Shown: positions 1 to 10,272 of the stretch, in pieces | How the letters are laid out: every line of letters starts with the position of its first letter | Position numbering within the stretch: the first letter of the stretch is position 1 | Assembly (NCBI GenBank): GCA_002189035.1 | Contig: NEEC01000348.1 | Coordinates: forward strand, 1 to 39,990 | Direction: 5' to 3' | DNA length: 39,990 bases | Source of the DNA: Utricularia gibba | Lineage: Eukaryota; Streptophyta; Magnoliopsida; Lamiales; Lentibulariaceae | The notes under the pieces: generated by a model | Databases searched by the model: none | The model's input: only the letters and a program-made list of their open reading frames with translations | Told to the model about the DNA's origin: nothing | Made by a program: the position numbers and the translations under genes

Positions 1-1489
1 TGATCCATTTATTAACGTTGGGTTTTCGGCAGCTGCCTACATTGTTTCTGAAGGAAAGCTTGTCGTTTTTGGGTGGGTGCTTTCGTTGGGAAGTTCATCC
101 GAACCCAAGGTTCTGTTCGACTCCTGAGCCCATCGGTCCTATTCGACGAAAATCGTGATGCATTTATTGAAGTTAGGATGTCATGAGCACCCCAAATGGT
201 TTTCTCACCACATGCTATTTATTGAGGAGGCACTCTCGAGGGGCACTAGGATCGGCCGGAGGTCATATCGAACTCGGGCCCATAGTCATTTGTAGCCCGG
301 CAAAAAAAAGTGATCCATTATTAACGTTGGGTTTTCGGCAGCTGCCTACATGGTTTCTCAAGGAAAAGCTTGTCTTTTTTGGGTGGGTGCTGTCGTTGGG
401 AACTTCGTCCGACCCAAGTTTCGGTTCGACTCCTGAGCCAAATCGGTCTATTTGACGAAAATCGTGATGCATTTATTGAAGTTAGGATGTCATGAGCACC
501 CCAAATGGTTTCTCATCCACAAGCTTTATATTTGAGGAGGCGCTCTCGAGGGGCACCAGGATCGGGCCGAAGGTCGGTCGGGCTCGGGCCCATAGTCATT
601 TGTAGCCCGGGAAAAAAAGTGATCCATTTATTAACGTTGGGTTTTCGGCAGCTGCCTACATGGTTTCTGAAGGAAAAGCTTGTCGTTTTTGGTTTGGTGC
701 TTTCATTGGGAAGTTCATCGGACACAAGGTTCGTTCGACTCCTGAGCCAATCGGGTCCTATTCAACAAAAAAACATGCATTTTTTTTGAAGTTAGGATGT
801 CATGAGCACCCCAAATGGTTTCTCATCCACAAGATTTATATTTGAGGAGGCGCTCTCGAGGGGCACCAGGATCGGGCCGGAGGTCGGTCGGGCTCGGGCC
901 CATAGTCATTTGTAGCCCGGCAAAAAAAAGTGATCCATTTATTAACGTTGGGTTTTCGGCAGCTGCCTACATTGTTTGAAGGAAAAGCTTGTCTTTTTGG
1001 TGGTGCTGTCGTTGGGAACTTCGTCCAGACCCAAGTTTCGGTTCGACTCCTGAGCCAAATCAGGTACTATTTGACGAAAATCGTGATGCATTTATTGAAG
1101 TTAGGATGTCATGAGCACCCAAATGGTTTCTCATCCACAAGCTTTATTTGAGGAGGGCTCTCGAGGGGCACCAGGATCGGCCGGAGGTCAGGTCGGGCTC
1201 GGGCCCATAGTCATTTGTAGCCCGGGAAAAAAAGTGATCCATTTATTAACGTTGGGTTTTCGGCAGCTGCTTACATGGTTTCTGAAGGAAAAGCTTGTCG
1301 TTTTGGTTTGGTGCTTTCATTGGGAAGTTCATCCGGACACAAGGTTCGGTTCGACTCCTGAGCCCAATCGGTCCTATTCAACAAAAATCAACATGCATTT
1401 TTTTAAAGTTAGGATGTCATGAGCACCCAAATGGCTTTCTCATCCACAGATTTATATTTGAGGAGGCGCTCTCGAGGGGCACCAGGATC

Positions 1490-1515
1490 GGGCTGGAGGT
1501 CGGGTCGGGCTCGGG
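1490..1515 (+). other. Potential G-quadruplex in the variable tail (representative, class B monomer)
   Basis: Four GGG tracts stand at 1490-1492, 1502-1504, 1507-1509 and 1513-1515, separated by loops of nine, two and three bases. This meets a relaxed G-quadruplex pattern, with one loop longer than the usual seven-base limit. The same tract set is typical of B tails. A tails read GGTCAGGTCGGG and have three G3 tracts. C and D tails (TCATATCGAAC, GTCGAAATC) lack it. Formation in vivo is inference. Confidence 0.4.
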
Positions 1516-1536
1516 CCCATAGTCATTTGTAGCCCG
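1512..1536 (+). other. Small inverted repeat around the conserved TAGTCATTTGT box
   Basis: CGGGC at 1512-1516 pairs with GCCCG at 1532-1536 across a 15-base loop that holds CATAGTCATTTGT. The loop and both arms are among the best conserved parts of the monomer and recur in nearly every unit. Single-base losses in the left arm (CGGGCCATAG, CGGCCCATAG) are common but lie in homopolymers and may be sequencing error. A five-base stem is weak, so a hairpin is only possible. Confidence 0.4.
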
Positions 1537-4017
1537 GCAAAAAAAGTGATCCATTTATTAACGTTGGGTTTTCGGCAGCTGCCTACATTGTTTCTGAAGG
1601 AAAAGCTTGTCGTTTTTGGGTGGGTGCTTCGTTGGGAACTTCGTCCAGACCCAAGTTCGGTTCGACTCCTGAGCCAAATCGGTCTATTTGACGAAAATCG
1701 TGATGCATTTATTGAAGTTAGGATGTCATGAGCACCCCAAATGGTTTTCTCATCCACAAGCTTTATATTTGAGGAGGCTCTCGAGGGCACCAGGATCGGG
1801 CCGGAGGTCAGGTCGGGCTCGGGCCCATAGTCATTTGTAGCCGGGAAAAAAAGTGATCCATTTATTAACGTTGGGTTTTCGGCAGCTGCTTACATGGTTT
1901 CTGAAGGAAAAGCTTGTCGTTTTTGGTTTGGTGCTTTCATTGGGAAGTTCATCCGGACACAAGGTTCGGTTCGACTCCTGAGCCCAATCGGGTCCTATTC
2001 ACAAAATCAAGATGCATTTTTGAAGTTAGGATGTCATGAGCACCCCAAATGGTTTCTCATCCACAAGCTTTATATTTGAGGAGGCGCTCTCGAGGGGCAC
2101 AGGATCTGGCCGGAGGTCGGGTCGGGCTCGGGCCCATAGTCATTTAGCCCGGCAAAAAAAGTGATCCATTTATTAACGTTGGGTTTTCGGCAGCTGCCTA
2201 CATTGTTTCTGAAGGAAAAGCTTGTCGTTTTTGGGTGGGTGCTTTCGTTGGGAAGTTCATCCGGACCCAAGGTTCGGTTCGACTCCTGCGCCCAATCGGG
2301 TCCTATTCAACGAAAATCGTGATGCATTTATTGAAGTTAGGATGTCATGAGCACCCCAAATGGTTTCTCATCCACAAGATTTATATTTGAGGAGGCGCTC
2401 TCGAGGGGCACTAGGATCTGGCCGGAGGTCTTGTCGAAATCGGGCCCATAGTCATTTGTAGCCCGGCAAAAAAAGTGATCCATTTATTAACGTTGGGTTT
2501 TCGGCAGCTGCCTACATTGTTTCTGAAGGAAAAGCTTGTCGTTTTTGGTGGGTGCTTTCGTTGGGAAGTTCATCCGGACCCAAGGTTCGGTTCGACTCCT
2601 GAGCCCAATCGGGTCCTATTCAACGAAAATCGTGATGCATTTATTGAAGTTAGGATGTCATGAGCACCCCAAATGGTTTTCCAACCACATACTTTTTATT
2701 TGAGGAGGCGCTCTCGAGGGGCACTAGGATCGGGCCGGAGGTCATATCGAACTCGGGCCCATAGTCATTTGTAGCCCGGCAAAAAAAGTGATCCATTAAT
2801 TAACGTTGGGTTTTCGGCAGCTGCCTACATGGTTTCTGAAGGAAAAGCTTGTCTTTTTGGGTGGGTGCTTCGTTGGGAACTTCGTCCGACCCAAGTTCGT
2901 TCGACTCCTGAGCCAAATCGGTCTATTTGACGAAAATCGTGATGCATTTATTGAAGTTAGGATGTCATGAGCACCCCAAATGGTTTCTCATCCACAAGCT
3001 TTATATTTGAGGAGGCGCTCTCGAGGGGCACCAGGATCGGGCCGGAGGTCAGGTCGGGCTCGGGCCCATAGTCATTTGTAGCCCGGAAAAAAGTGATCCA
3101 TTTATTAACGTTGGGTTTTCGGCAGCTGCTTACATGGTTTCTGAAGGAAAAGCTTGTCGTTTTTGGTTTGGTGCTTTCGTTGGGAAGTTCATCCGGACCA
3201 AGGTTCGGTTCGACTCCTGAGCCCAATCGGGTCCTATTCAACGAAAATCGTGATGCATTTATTGAAGTTAGGATGTCATGAGCACCCAAATGGTTTTCCA
3301 ACCACAACTTTTTATTTGAGGAGGCGCTCTCGAGGGCACTAGGATCGGCCGGAGGTCTTGTCGAAATCGGGCCCATAGTCATTTGTAGCCCGGCAAAAAA
3401 AGTGATCCATTTATTAACGTTGGGTTTTCGGCAGCTGCCTACATTTTCTGAAGGAAAAGCTTGTCGTTTTTGGGTGGGTGCTTCGTTGGGAAGTTCATCC
3501 GAACCCAAGGTTCGTTCGACTCCTGAGCCCAATCGGGTCCTATTCGACGAAATCGTGATGCATTTATTGAAGTTAGGATGTCATGAGCACCCCAAATGGT
3601 TTTCTCAACCACATGCTTTTATTTGAGGAGGCCTCTCGAGGGGCACTAGGATCGGGCCGGGTCATATCGAACTCGGGCCCATAGTCATTTGTAGCCCGGC
3701 AAAAAAGTGATCCATTAATTAACGTTGGGTTTTCGGCAGCTGCCTACATGGTTTCTGAAGGAAAAGCTTGTCTTTTTTGGGTGGGTGCTTCGTTGGGAAG
3801 TTCGTCCGACCCAAGTTCGGTTCGACTCCTGAGCCAAATCGGTCTATTCAACGAAAATCGTGATGCATTTATTGAAGTTAGGATGTCATGAGCACCCAAA
3901 TGGTTTTCTCATCCACAAGCTTTATATTTGAGGAGGCGCTCTCGAGGGGCACCAGGATCGGGCCGGAGGTCGGTCGGGCTCGGGCCCATAGTCATTTGTA
4001 GCCCGGGAAAAAAAAAG

Positions 4018-4307
4018 TGATCCATTTATTAACGTTGGGTTTTCGGCAGCTGCTTACATGGTTTCTGAAGGAAAAGCTTGTCGTTTTTGGTTTGGTGCTT
4101 TCATTGGGAAGTTCATCCGGACCAAGGTTCGGTTCGACTCCTGAGCCCAATCGGGTCCTATTCAACAAAAATCATGCATTTTTAAGTTAGGATGTCATGA
4201 GCACCCCAAATGGCTTTCTCATCCACAAGATTTTATTTGAGGAGGCGATCGGGCTGGAGGTCGGGTCGGGCTCGGGCCCATAGTCATTTGTAGCCCGGCA
4301 AAAAAAG
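4018..4307 (+). repeat. Shortened B monomer with an 18 bp internal deletion
   Basis: This 290 bp unit is normal for class B up to GAGGAGGCG, then goes directly to ATCGGGCTGGAGG. The 18 bases that normally hold CTCTCGAGGGGC and CACCAGG are missing. With the unit at 20975 it is one of two monomers in which I found no CTCGAG hexamer. Flanking units are ordinary A types, so the loss is private to this copy. Confidence 0.8.
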
Positions 4308-7300
4308 TGATCCATTTATTAACGTTGGGTTTTCGGCAGCTGCCTACATTGTTTCTGAAGGAAAAGCTTGTCTTTTTTGGGTGGGTGCTTCGTTGGAACT
4401 TCGTCCGACCCAAGTTTCGGTTCGACTCCTGAGCCAAATCAGGTACTATTTGACGAAAATCGTGATGCATTTATTGAAGTTAGGATGTCATGAGCACCCC
4501 AAATGGTTTTCTCATCCACAAGCTTTATATTTGAGGAGGCTCTCGAGGGGCACCAGGATCGGCCGGAGGTCAGGTCGGGCTCGGGCCATAGTCATTTGTA
4601 GCCCGGGAAAAAAAGTGATCCATTTATTAACGTTGGGTTTTCGGCAGCTGATTACATGGTTTCTGAAGGAAAAGCTTGTCGTTTTTGGTTTGGTGCTTTC
4701 ATTGGGAAGTTCATCCGGACCAAGGTTCGGTTCGACTCCTGAGCCCAATCGGGTCCTATTCAACAAAATCAACATGCATTTTTTAAGTTAGGATGTCATG
4801 AGCACCCCAAATGGCTTTCTCATCCACAAGATTTATATTTGAGGAGGCGCTCTCGAGGGGCACCAGGATCGGGCTGGAGGTCGGGTCGGGCTCGGGCCCA
4901 TAGTCATTTGTAGCCCGGCAAAAAAAGTGATCCATTTATTAACGTTGGGTTTTCGGCAGCTGCCTACATTGTTTCTGAAGGAAAAGCTTGTCTTTTTGGG
5001 TGGGTGCTTCGTTGGGAACTTCGTCCGACCCAAGTTTCGGTTCGACTCCTGAGCCAAATCGGTCTATTTGACGAAAATCGTGATGCATTTATTGAAGTTA
5101 GGATGTCATGAGCACCCCAAATGGTTTTCTCATCCACAAGCTTTATATTTGAGGAGGGCTCTCGAGGGGCACCAGGATCGGGCCGGAGGTCAGGTCGGGC
5201 TCGGGCCCATAGTCATTTGTAGCCCGGCAAAAAAAAGTGATCCATTTATTAAACGTTGGGTTTTCGGCAGCTGCCTACATTGTTTCTGAAGGAAAGCTTG
5301 TCGTTTTTGGTGGGTGCTTTCGTTGGGAAGTTCATCCGAACCCAAGTTTCGTTCGACTCCTGAGCCCAATCGGGTCCTATTCGACGAAAATCGTGATGCA
5401 TTTATTGAAGTTAGGATGTCATGAGCACCCCAAATGGTTTCTCAACCACATGCTTTTATTTGAGGAGGCGCTCTCGAGGGGCACTAGGATCGGGCCGGAG
5501 GTCATATCGAACTCGGGCCCATAGTCATTTGTAACCCGGCAAAAAAGTGATCCATTTATTAACGTTGGGTTTTCGGCAGCTGCCTACATGGTTTCTGAAG
5601 GAAAAGCTTGTCTTTTTTGGGTGGTGCTTTCGTTGGGAACTTCATCCGACCCAAGGTTCGGTTCGACTCCTGAGCCAAATCGGTCTATTCAACGAAAATC
5701 GTGATGCATTTATTGAAGTTAGGATGTCATGAGCACCCCAAATGGTTTTCTCATCCACAAGCTTTTATATTTGAGGAGGCGCTCTCGAGGGGCACCAGGA
5801 TCGGGCCGGAGGTCGGTCGGCTCGGGCCCATAGTCATTTGTAGCCCGGGAAAAAAAGTGATCCATTTATTAACGTTGGGTTTTCGGCAGCTGCCTACATG
5901 GTTTCTGAAGGAAAAGCTTGTCGTTTTTGGTGGTGCTTTCGTTGGGAAGTTCATCCGGACCAAGGTTCGGTTCGACTCCTGAGCCCAATCGGGTCCTATT
6001 CAACGAAAATCGATGCATTTATTGAAGTTAGGATGTCATGAGCACCCCAATGGTTTCTCATCCACAAGCTTTATATTTGAGGAGGCGCTCTCGAGGGGCA
6101 CTAGGATCGGGCCGGAGGTCGGGTCGGGCTCGGGCCCATAGTCATTTGTAGCCCGGCAAAAAAAGTGATCCATTTATTAACGTTGGGTTTTCGGCAGCTG
6201 CCTACATTGTTTCTGAAGGAAAAGCTTGTCTTTTTGGGTGGGTGCTTCGTTGGAACTTCGTCCAGACCCAAGTTTCGGTTCGACTCCTGAGCCTCGGTCT
6301 ATTTGACGAAATCGTGATGCATTTATTGAAGTTAGGATGTCATGAGCACCCCAAATGGTTTTCTCATCCACAAGCTTTATATTTGAGGAGGCGCTCTCGA
6401 GGGGCACTAGGATCGGCCGGAGGTCAGGTCGGGCTCGGGCCCATAGTCATTTGTAGCCCGGAAAAAAAGTGATCCATTTATTAACGTTGGGTTTTCGGCA
6501 GCTGCTTACATGTTTCTGAAGGAAAAGCTTGTCGTTTTTGGTTTGGTGCTTTCATTGGGAAGTTCATCCGGACCAAGGTTCGGTTCGACTCCTGAGCCCA
6601 ATCGGGTCCTATTCAACGAAAATCATGCATTTTTGAAGTTAGGATGTCATGAGCACCCAAATGGTTTCTCATCCACAAGATTTATATTTGAGGAGGCGCT
6701 CTCGAGGGGCACCAGGATCGGCGGAGTCGGTCGGGCTCGGGCCCATAGTCATTTGTAGCCCGGCAAAAAAAGTGATCCATTTATTAACGTTGGGTTTTCG
6801 GCAGCTGCCTACATTGTTTGAAGGAAAAGCTTGTCGTTTTTGGTGGGTGCTTTCGTTGGGAAGTTCATCCGGACCCAAGGTTCGGTTCGACTCCTGCGCC
6901 CAATCGGGTCCTATTCAACGAAAATCGTGATGCATTTATTGAAGTTAGGATGTCATGAGCACCCCAAATGGTTTTCTCAACCACATGCTTTTATTTGAGG
7001 AGGCGCTCTCGAGGGCTAGGATCGGGCCGAGGTCATATCGAACTCGGCCCATAGTCATTTGTAACCCGGCAAAAAAGTGATCCATTAATTAACGTTGGGT
7101 TTTCGGCAGCTGCCTACATGTTTCTGAAGGAAAAGCTTGTCTTTTTGGGTGGGTGCTGTCGTTGGGAACTTCGTCCAGACCCAAGTTTCGGTTCGACTCC
7201 TGAGCCAAATCAGGTACTATTTAACGAAAATCGTGATGCATTTATTGAAGTTAGGATGTCATGAGCACCCCAAATGGTTTTCTCATCCACAAGCTTTATA

Positions 7301-9549
7301 TTTGAGGAGGCGCTCTCGAGGGGCACCAGGATCGGGCCGAAGGTCAGGTCGGGCTCGGGCCCATAGTCATTTGTAGCCCGGGAAAAAAGTGATCCATTTA
7401 TTAACGTTGGGTTTTCGGCAGCTGCTTACATGGTTTCTGAAGGAAAAGCTTGTCGTTTTTGGTTTGGTGCTTTCATGGGAAGTTCATCCGGACACAAGGT
7501 TCGGTTCGACTCCTGAGCCCAATCGGGTCCTATTCAACAAAAATCAACATGCATTTTTTGAAGTTAGGATGTCATGAGCACCCCAAATGGTTTCTCATCC
7601 ACAAGATTTATATTGAGGAGGCGCTCTCGAGGGGCACCAGGATCGGCTGGAGTCGGTCGGCTCGGGCCCATAGTCATTTGTAGCCCGGCAAAAAAAGTGA
7701 TCCATTTATTAACGTTGGGTTTTCGGCAGCTGCCTACATTGTTTCTGAAGGAAAAGCTTGTCTTTTTGGGTGGGTGCTTCGTTGGGAACTTCGTCCGACC
7801 CAAGTTTCGGTTCGACTCCTGAGCCAAATCAGGTACTATTTGACGAAAATCGTGATGCATTTATTGAAGTTAGGATGTCATGAGCACCCCAAATGGTTTT
7901 CTCATCCACAAGCTTTATATTTGAGGAGGCGCTCTCGAGGGCACCAGGATCGGGCCGGAGGTCAGGTCGTCGGGCCCATAGTCATTTGTAGCCCGGAAAA
8001 AAAAGTGATCCATTTATTAACGTTGGGTTTTCGGCAGCTGCTTACATGTTTCTGAAGGAAAAGCTTGTCGTTTTTGGTTGGTGCTTTCATTGGAAGTTCA
8101 TCCGGACCAAGGTTCGGTTCGACTCCTGAGCCCAATCGGGTCCTATTCAACAAAATCATGCATTTTTTTGAAGTTAGGATGTCATGAGCACCCCAAATGG
8201 CTTTCTCATCCACAAGATTTATATTTGAGGAGGCGCTCTCGAGGGGCACCAGGATCGGGCTGGAGGTCGGGTCGGGCTCGGGCCCATAGTCATTTGTAGC
8301 CCGGCAAAAAAAGTGATCCATTTATTAACGTTGGGTTTTCGGCAGCTGCCTACATTGTTTCTGAAGGAAAAGCTTGTCGTTTTTGGGTGGGTGCTTTCGT
8401 TGGGAAGTTCATCCGGACCCAAGGTTCGGTTCGACTCCTGCGCCCAATCGGGTCCTATTCAACGAAAATCGTGATGCATTTATTGAAGTTAGGATGTCAT
8501 GAGCACCCCAAATGGTTTCTCATCCACATCTTTTATTTGAGGAGGCGCTCTCGAGGGGCACTAGGATCGGGCCGGAGGTCATATCGAACTCGGGCCCATA
8601 GTCATTTGTAGCCCGGCAAAAAAGTGATCCATTTATTAACGTTGGGTTTTCGGCAGCTGCCTACATGGTTTCTGAAGGAAAAGCTTGTCGTTTTTTGGGT
8701 GCTTTCGTTGGGAACTTCGTCCGGACCCAAGGTTCGGTTCGACTCCTGAGCCCAATCGGTCCTATTCGACAAAATCGTGATGCATTTTTGAAGTTAGGAT
8801 GTCATGAGCACCCCAAATGGTTTCTCATCCACAAGCTTTATATTTGAGGAGGGCTCTCGAGGGGCACCAGGATCGGGCCGGAGGTCAGGTCGGCTCGGGC
8901 CCATAGTCATTTGTAGCCCGGGAAAAAAAGTGATCCATTTATTAACGTTGGGTTTTCGGCAGCTGCTTACATGGTTTCTGAAGGAAAAGCTTGTCGTTTT
9001 TGGTTTGGTGCTTTCATTGGGAAGTTCATCCGGACCCAAGGTTCGGTTCGACTCCTGAGCCCAATCGGGTCCTATTCAACAAAAATCAACATGCATTTTT
9101 TGAAGTTAGGATGTCATGAGCACCCCAAATGGCTTTCTCATCCACAAGATTTATATTTGAGGAGGCGCTCTCGAGGGGCACCAGGATCGGGCTGGAGGTC
9201 GGTCGGGCGGGCCCATAGTCATTTGTAGCCCGGCAAAAAAAGTGATCCATTTATTAACGTTGGGTTTTCGGCAGCTGCCTACATTGTTTCTGAAGGAAAA
9301 GCTTGTCGTTTTTGGTGGGTGCTTTCGTTGGAAGTTCATCCGGACCCAAGGTTCGGTTCGACTCCTGCGCCCAATCGGTCCTATTCAACGAAAATCGTGA
9401 TGCATTTATTGAAGTTAGGATGTCATGAGCACCCCAAATGGTTTCTCAACCACATGCTTTATTTGAGGAGGCGCTCTCGAGGGCACTAGGATCGGGCCGG
9501 AGGTCATATCGAACTCGGGCCCATAGTCATTTGTAACCCGGCAAAAAAG

Positions 9550-9861
9550 TGATCCATTAATTAACGTTGGGTTTTCGGCAGCTGCCTACATGGTTTCTGA
9601 AGGAAAAGCTTGTCTTTTTGGGTGGGTGCTGTCGTTGGGAACTTCGTCCAGACCCAAGTTTCGGTTCGACTCCTGAGCCAATCAGGTACTATTTGACGAA
9701 AATCGTGATGCATTTATTGAAGTTAGGATGTCATGAGCACCCCAAATGGTTTTCTCATCCACAAGCTTTATATTTGAGGAGGCGCTCTCGAGGGGCACCA
9801 GGATCGGGCCGGAGGTCAGGTCGGCTCGGGCCCATAGTCATTTGTAGCCCGGGAAAAAAAG
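9550..9861 (+). repeat. Exemplar class A monomer
   Basis: This unit shows the class A set together: ATTAATTAACG at the head, CCTACATGG, GTCTTTTTGGGTGGGTGCTG, GGGAACTTCGTCCAGACCC, AAGTTTCGG, CAGGTACTATTTGACG, ACAAGCTTTATATTT, GGCACCAGG, GGTCAGGTCGG and CCCGGGAAAAAAAG. The ATTAATTAAC head creates an 8 bp TTAATTAA that most units lack. It follows a C unit and precedes a B unit, as expected in the trimer phase. No coding function is inferred. Confidence 0.85.
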
Positions 9862-10174
9862 TGATCCATTTATTAACGTTGGGTTTTCGGCAGCTGCTTA
9901 CATGGTTTCTGAAGGAAAAGCTTGTCGTTTTTGGTTTGGTGCTTTCATTGGGAAGTTCATCCGGACACAAGGTTCGGTTCGACTCCTGAGCCCAATCGGG
10001 TCCTATTCAACAAAAAATCAACATGCATTTTTGAAGTTAGGATGTCATGAGCACCCCAAATGGCTTTCTCATCCACAAGATTTATATTTGAGGAGGCGCT
10101 CTCGAGGGGCACCAGGATCGGCCGGAGGTCGGGTCGGGCTCGGGCCCATAGTCATTTGTAGCCCGGCAAAAAAG
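9862..10174 (+). repeat. Exemplar class B monomer
   Basis: Diagnostic states are CTTACATGG, GTCGTTTTTGGTTTGGTG, CTTTCATTGGGAAG, CCGGACACAAGG, GAGCCCAATCGGGTCC, AACAAAAAATCAACATGC followed by five T residues, TGGCTTTCTCATCC and ACAAGATTTATATTT. The G-rich tail reads GGTCGGGTCGGGCTCGGG. B units are the only class with an AACAAAA...ATTTTT inverted A/T pair in the centre. Other B units usually have GGGCTGGAGG, while this one reads ATCGGCCGGAGG. Confidence 0.85.
9976..9986 (+). promoter_or_regulatory. Pol III B-box match (representative, class B monomer)
   Basis: GGTTCGACTCC matches the eukaryotic RNA polymerase III internal B-box consensus GGTTCGANTCC at every fixed position. The flanks can form a T-arm-like stem: 9973-9977 against 9985-9989 with four of five pairs, counting one G-T wobble, around a seven-base TTCGACT loop. 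A poor A-box candidate, TGGTGCTTTCATTGGG, starts 39 bp upstream at 9937, and a run of five T residues lies at 10028-10032. Most monomers carry the same B-box. Exceptions include GCTTCGACTCC (11.4-13.9 kb) and TGTTCGACTCC (33.9 kb onward). Whether it is ever bound is unknown. Confidence 0.5.
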
Positions 10175-10201
10175 TGATCCATTTATTAACGTTGGGTTTT
10201 C

Positions 10202-10211
10202 GGCAGCTGCC
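10202..10211 (+). other. 10 bp perfect palindrome GGCAGCTGCC (representative)
   Basis: The palindrome sits about 31 bp into the unit, just after GGGTTTTC. It is kept in A, C, D and X units and shortened on one side in B and C' units, which read GGCAGCTGCT. Palindromes of this kind can bind dimeric proteins (CAGCTG is an E-box core), but nothing else in the sequence shows such binding. It is useful as a phase marker in each monomer. Confidence 0.5.
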
Positions 10212-10255
10212 TACATTGTTTCTGAAGGAAAAGCTTGTCGTTTTTGGGTGGGTGC

Positions 10256-10272
10256 TTTCGTTGGAAGTTCAT
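10256..10272 (+). promoter_or_regulatory. CENP-B-box-like half motif (representative, class C monomer)
   Basis: TTTCGTTGGAAGTTCAT lines up with the mammalian 17 bp CENP-B box (YTTCGTTGGAARCGGGA). Positions 1-12 match, including TTCG and the central A. The 3' CGGG core is replaced by TTCA, so it is not a functional canonical box. The majority form in the array has one more G (TTTCGTTGGGAAG), which shifts the central A. Exact TTTCGTTGGAA also occurs near 9316, 11179, 12405, 14548, 24157, 34312, 35847 and 39246. Chance similarity is possible. Confidence 0.3.

Larger units (their letters stand above)
311..2161 (+). repeat. Dimeric higher-order repeat, three consecutive A-B pairs (~617 bp)
   Basis: Six monomers alternate between class A (311, 931, 1547) and class B (620, 1235, 1854). 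A units carry AACTTCGTCC, ACAAGC and CCCGGGAAA tails. B units carry TTTGGTGCTTTCATTGGG or TTTGGTG with CATCGGACACAAGG-type centres and a CCCGGCAAA tail. The unit at 1547 has a C-like head (CCTACATTG, GTCGTTTTTGGG) joined to an A-like centre and tail, so it looks recombinant. The run ends at 2162, where a D unit with an ACAAGATTT tail and GTCGAAATC appears. Confidence 0.75.
1..7697 (+). repeat. Left block: A-B dimers with interspersed C and D monomers
   Basis: Monomer starts and classes: 1 C, 311 A, 620 B, 931 A, 1235 B, 1547 A (hybrid head), 1854 B, 2162 D, 2476 C, 2789 A, 3094 B/D, 3403 C, 3708 A, 4018 B, 4308 A, 4616 B, 4928 A, 5238 C, 5548 A, 5858 B/C, 6166 A, 6470 B, 6773 C, 7078 A, 7390 B. 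A and B alternate from 311 to 2161, with A-to-A spacings of 620, 616 and 615 bp, and again from 3708 to 4928 (600 and 620 bp). The block therefore has a dimeric higher-order period, with C units inserted irregularly. Classes were assigned by eye from linked variants, so single calls at mixed units (1547, 3094, 5858) are less certain. Confidence 0.8.

Noticed and set aside
2060-2080. TATA box on the minus strand (AAATATAAAG, reverse of CTTTATATTT)
   Set aside because: It is a single AT-rich word inside the unit with no downstream gene. It varies between classes (ACAAGATTT, ACATGCTTTTATTT), so there is no support for a promoter.
2957-3532. Minus-strand open frame of 191 codons
   Set aside because: It is the reverse of the satellite unit. 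One minus frame happens to be open through most of a monomer, and unit lengths divisible by three join several. Indels are not multiples of three, so no coding constraint is seen.
9937-10032. Functional tRNA gene
   Set aside because: Only the B-box region fits. There is no credible acceptor stem, D-arm or anticodon arm, and the A-box match is poor.
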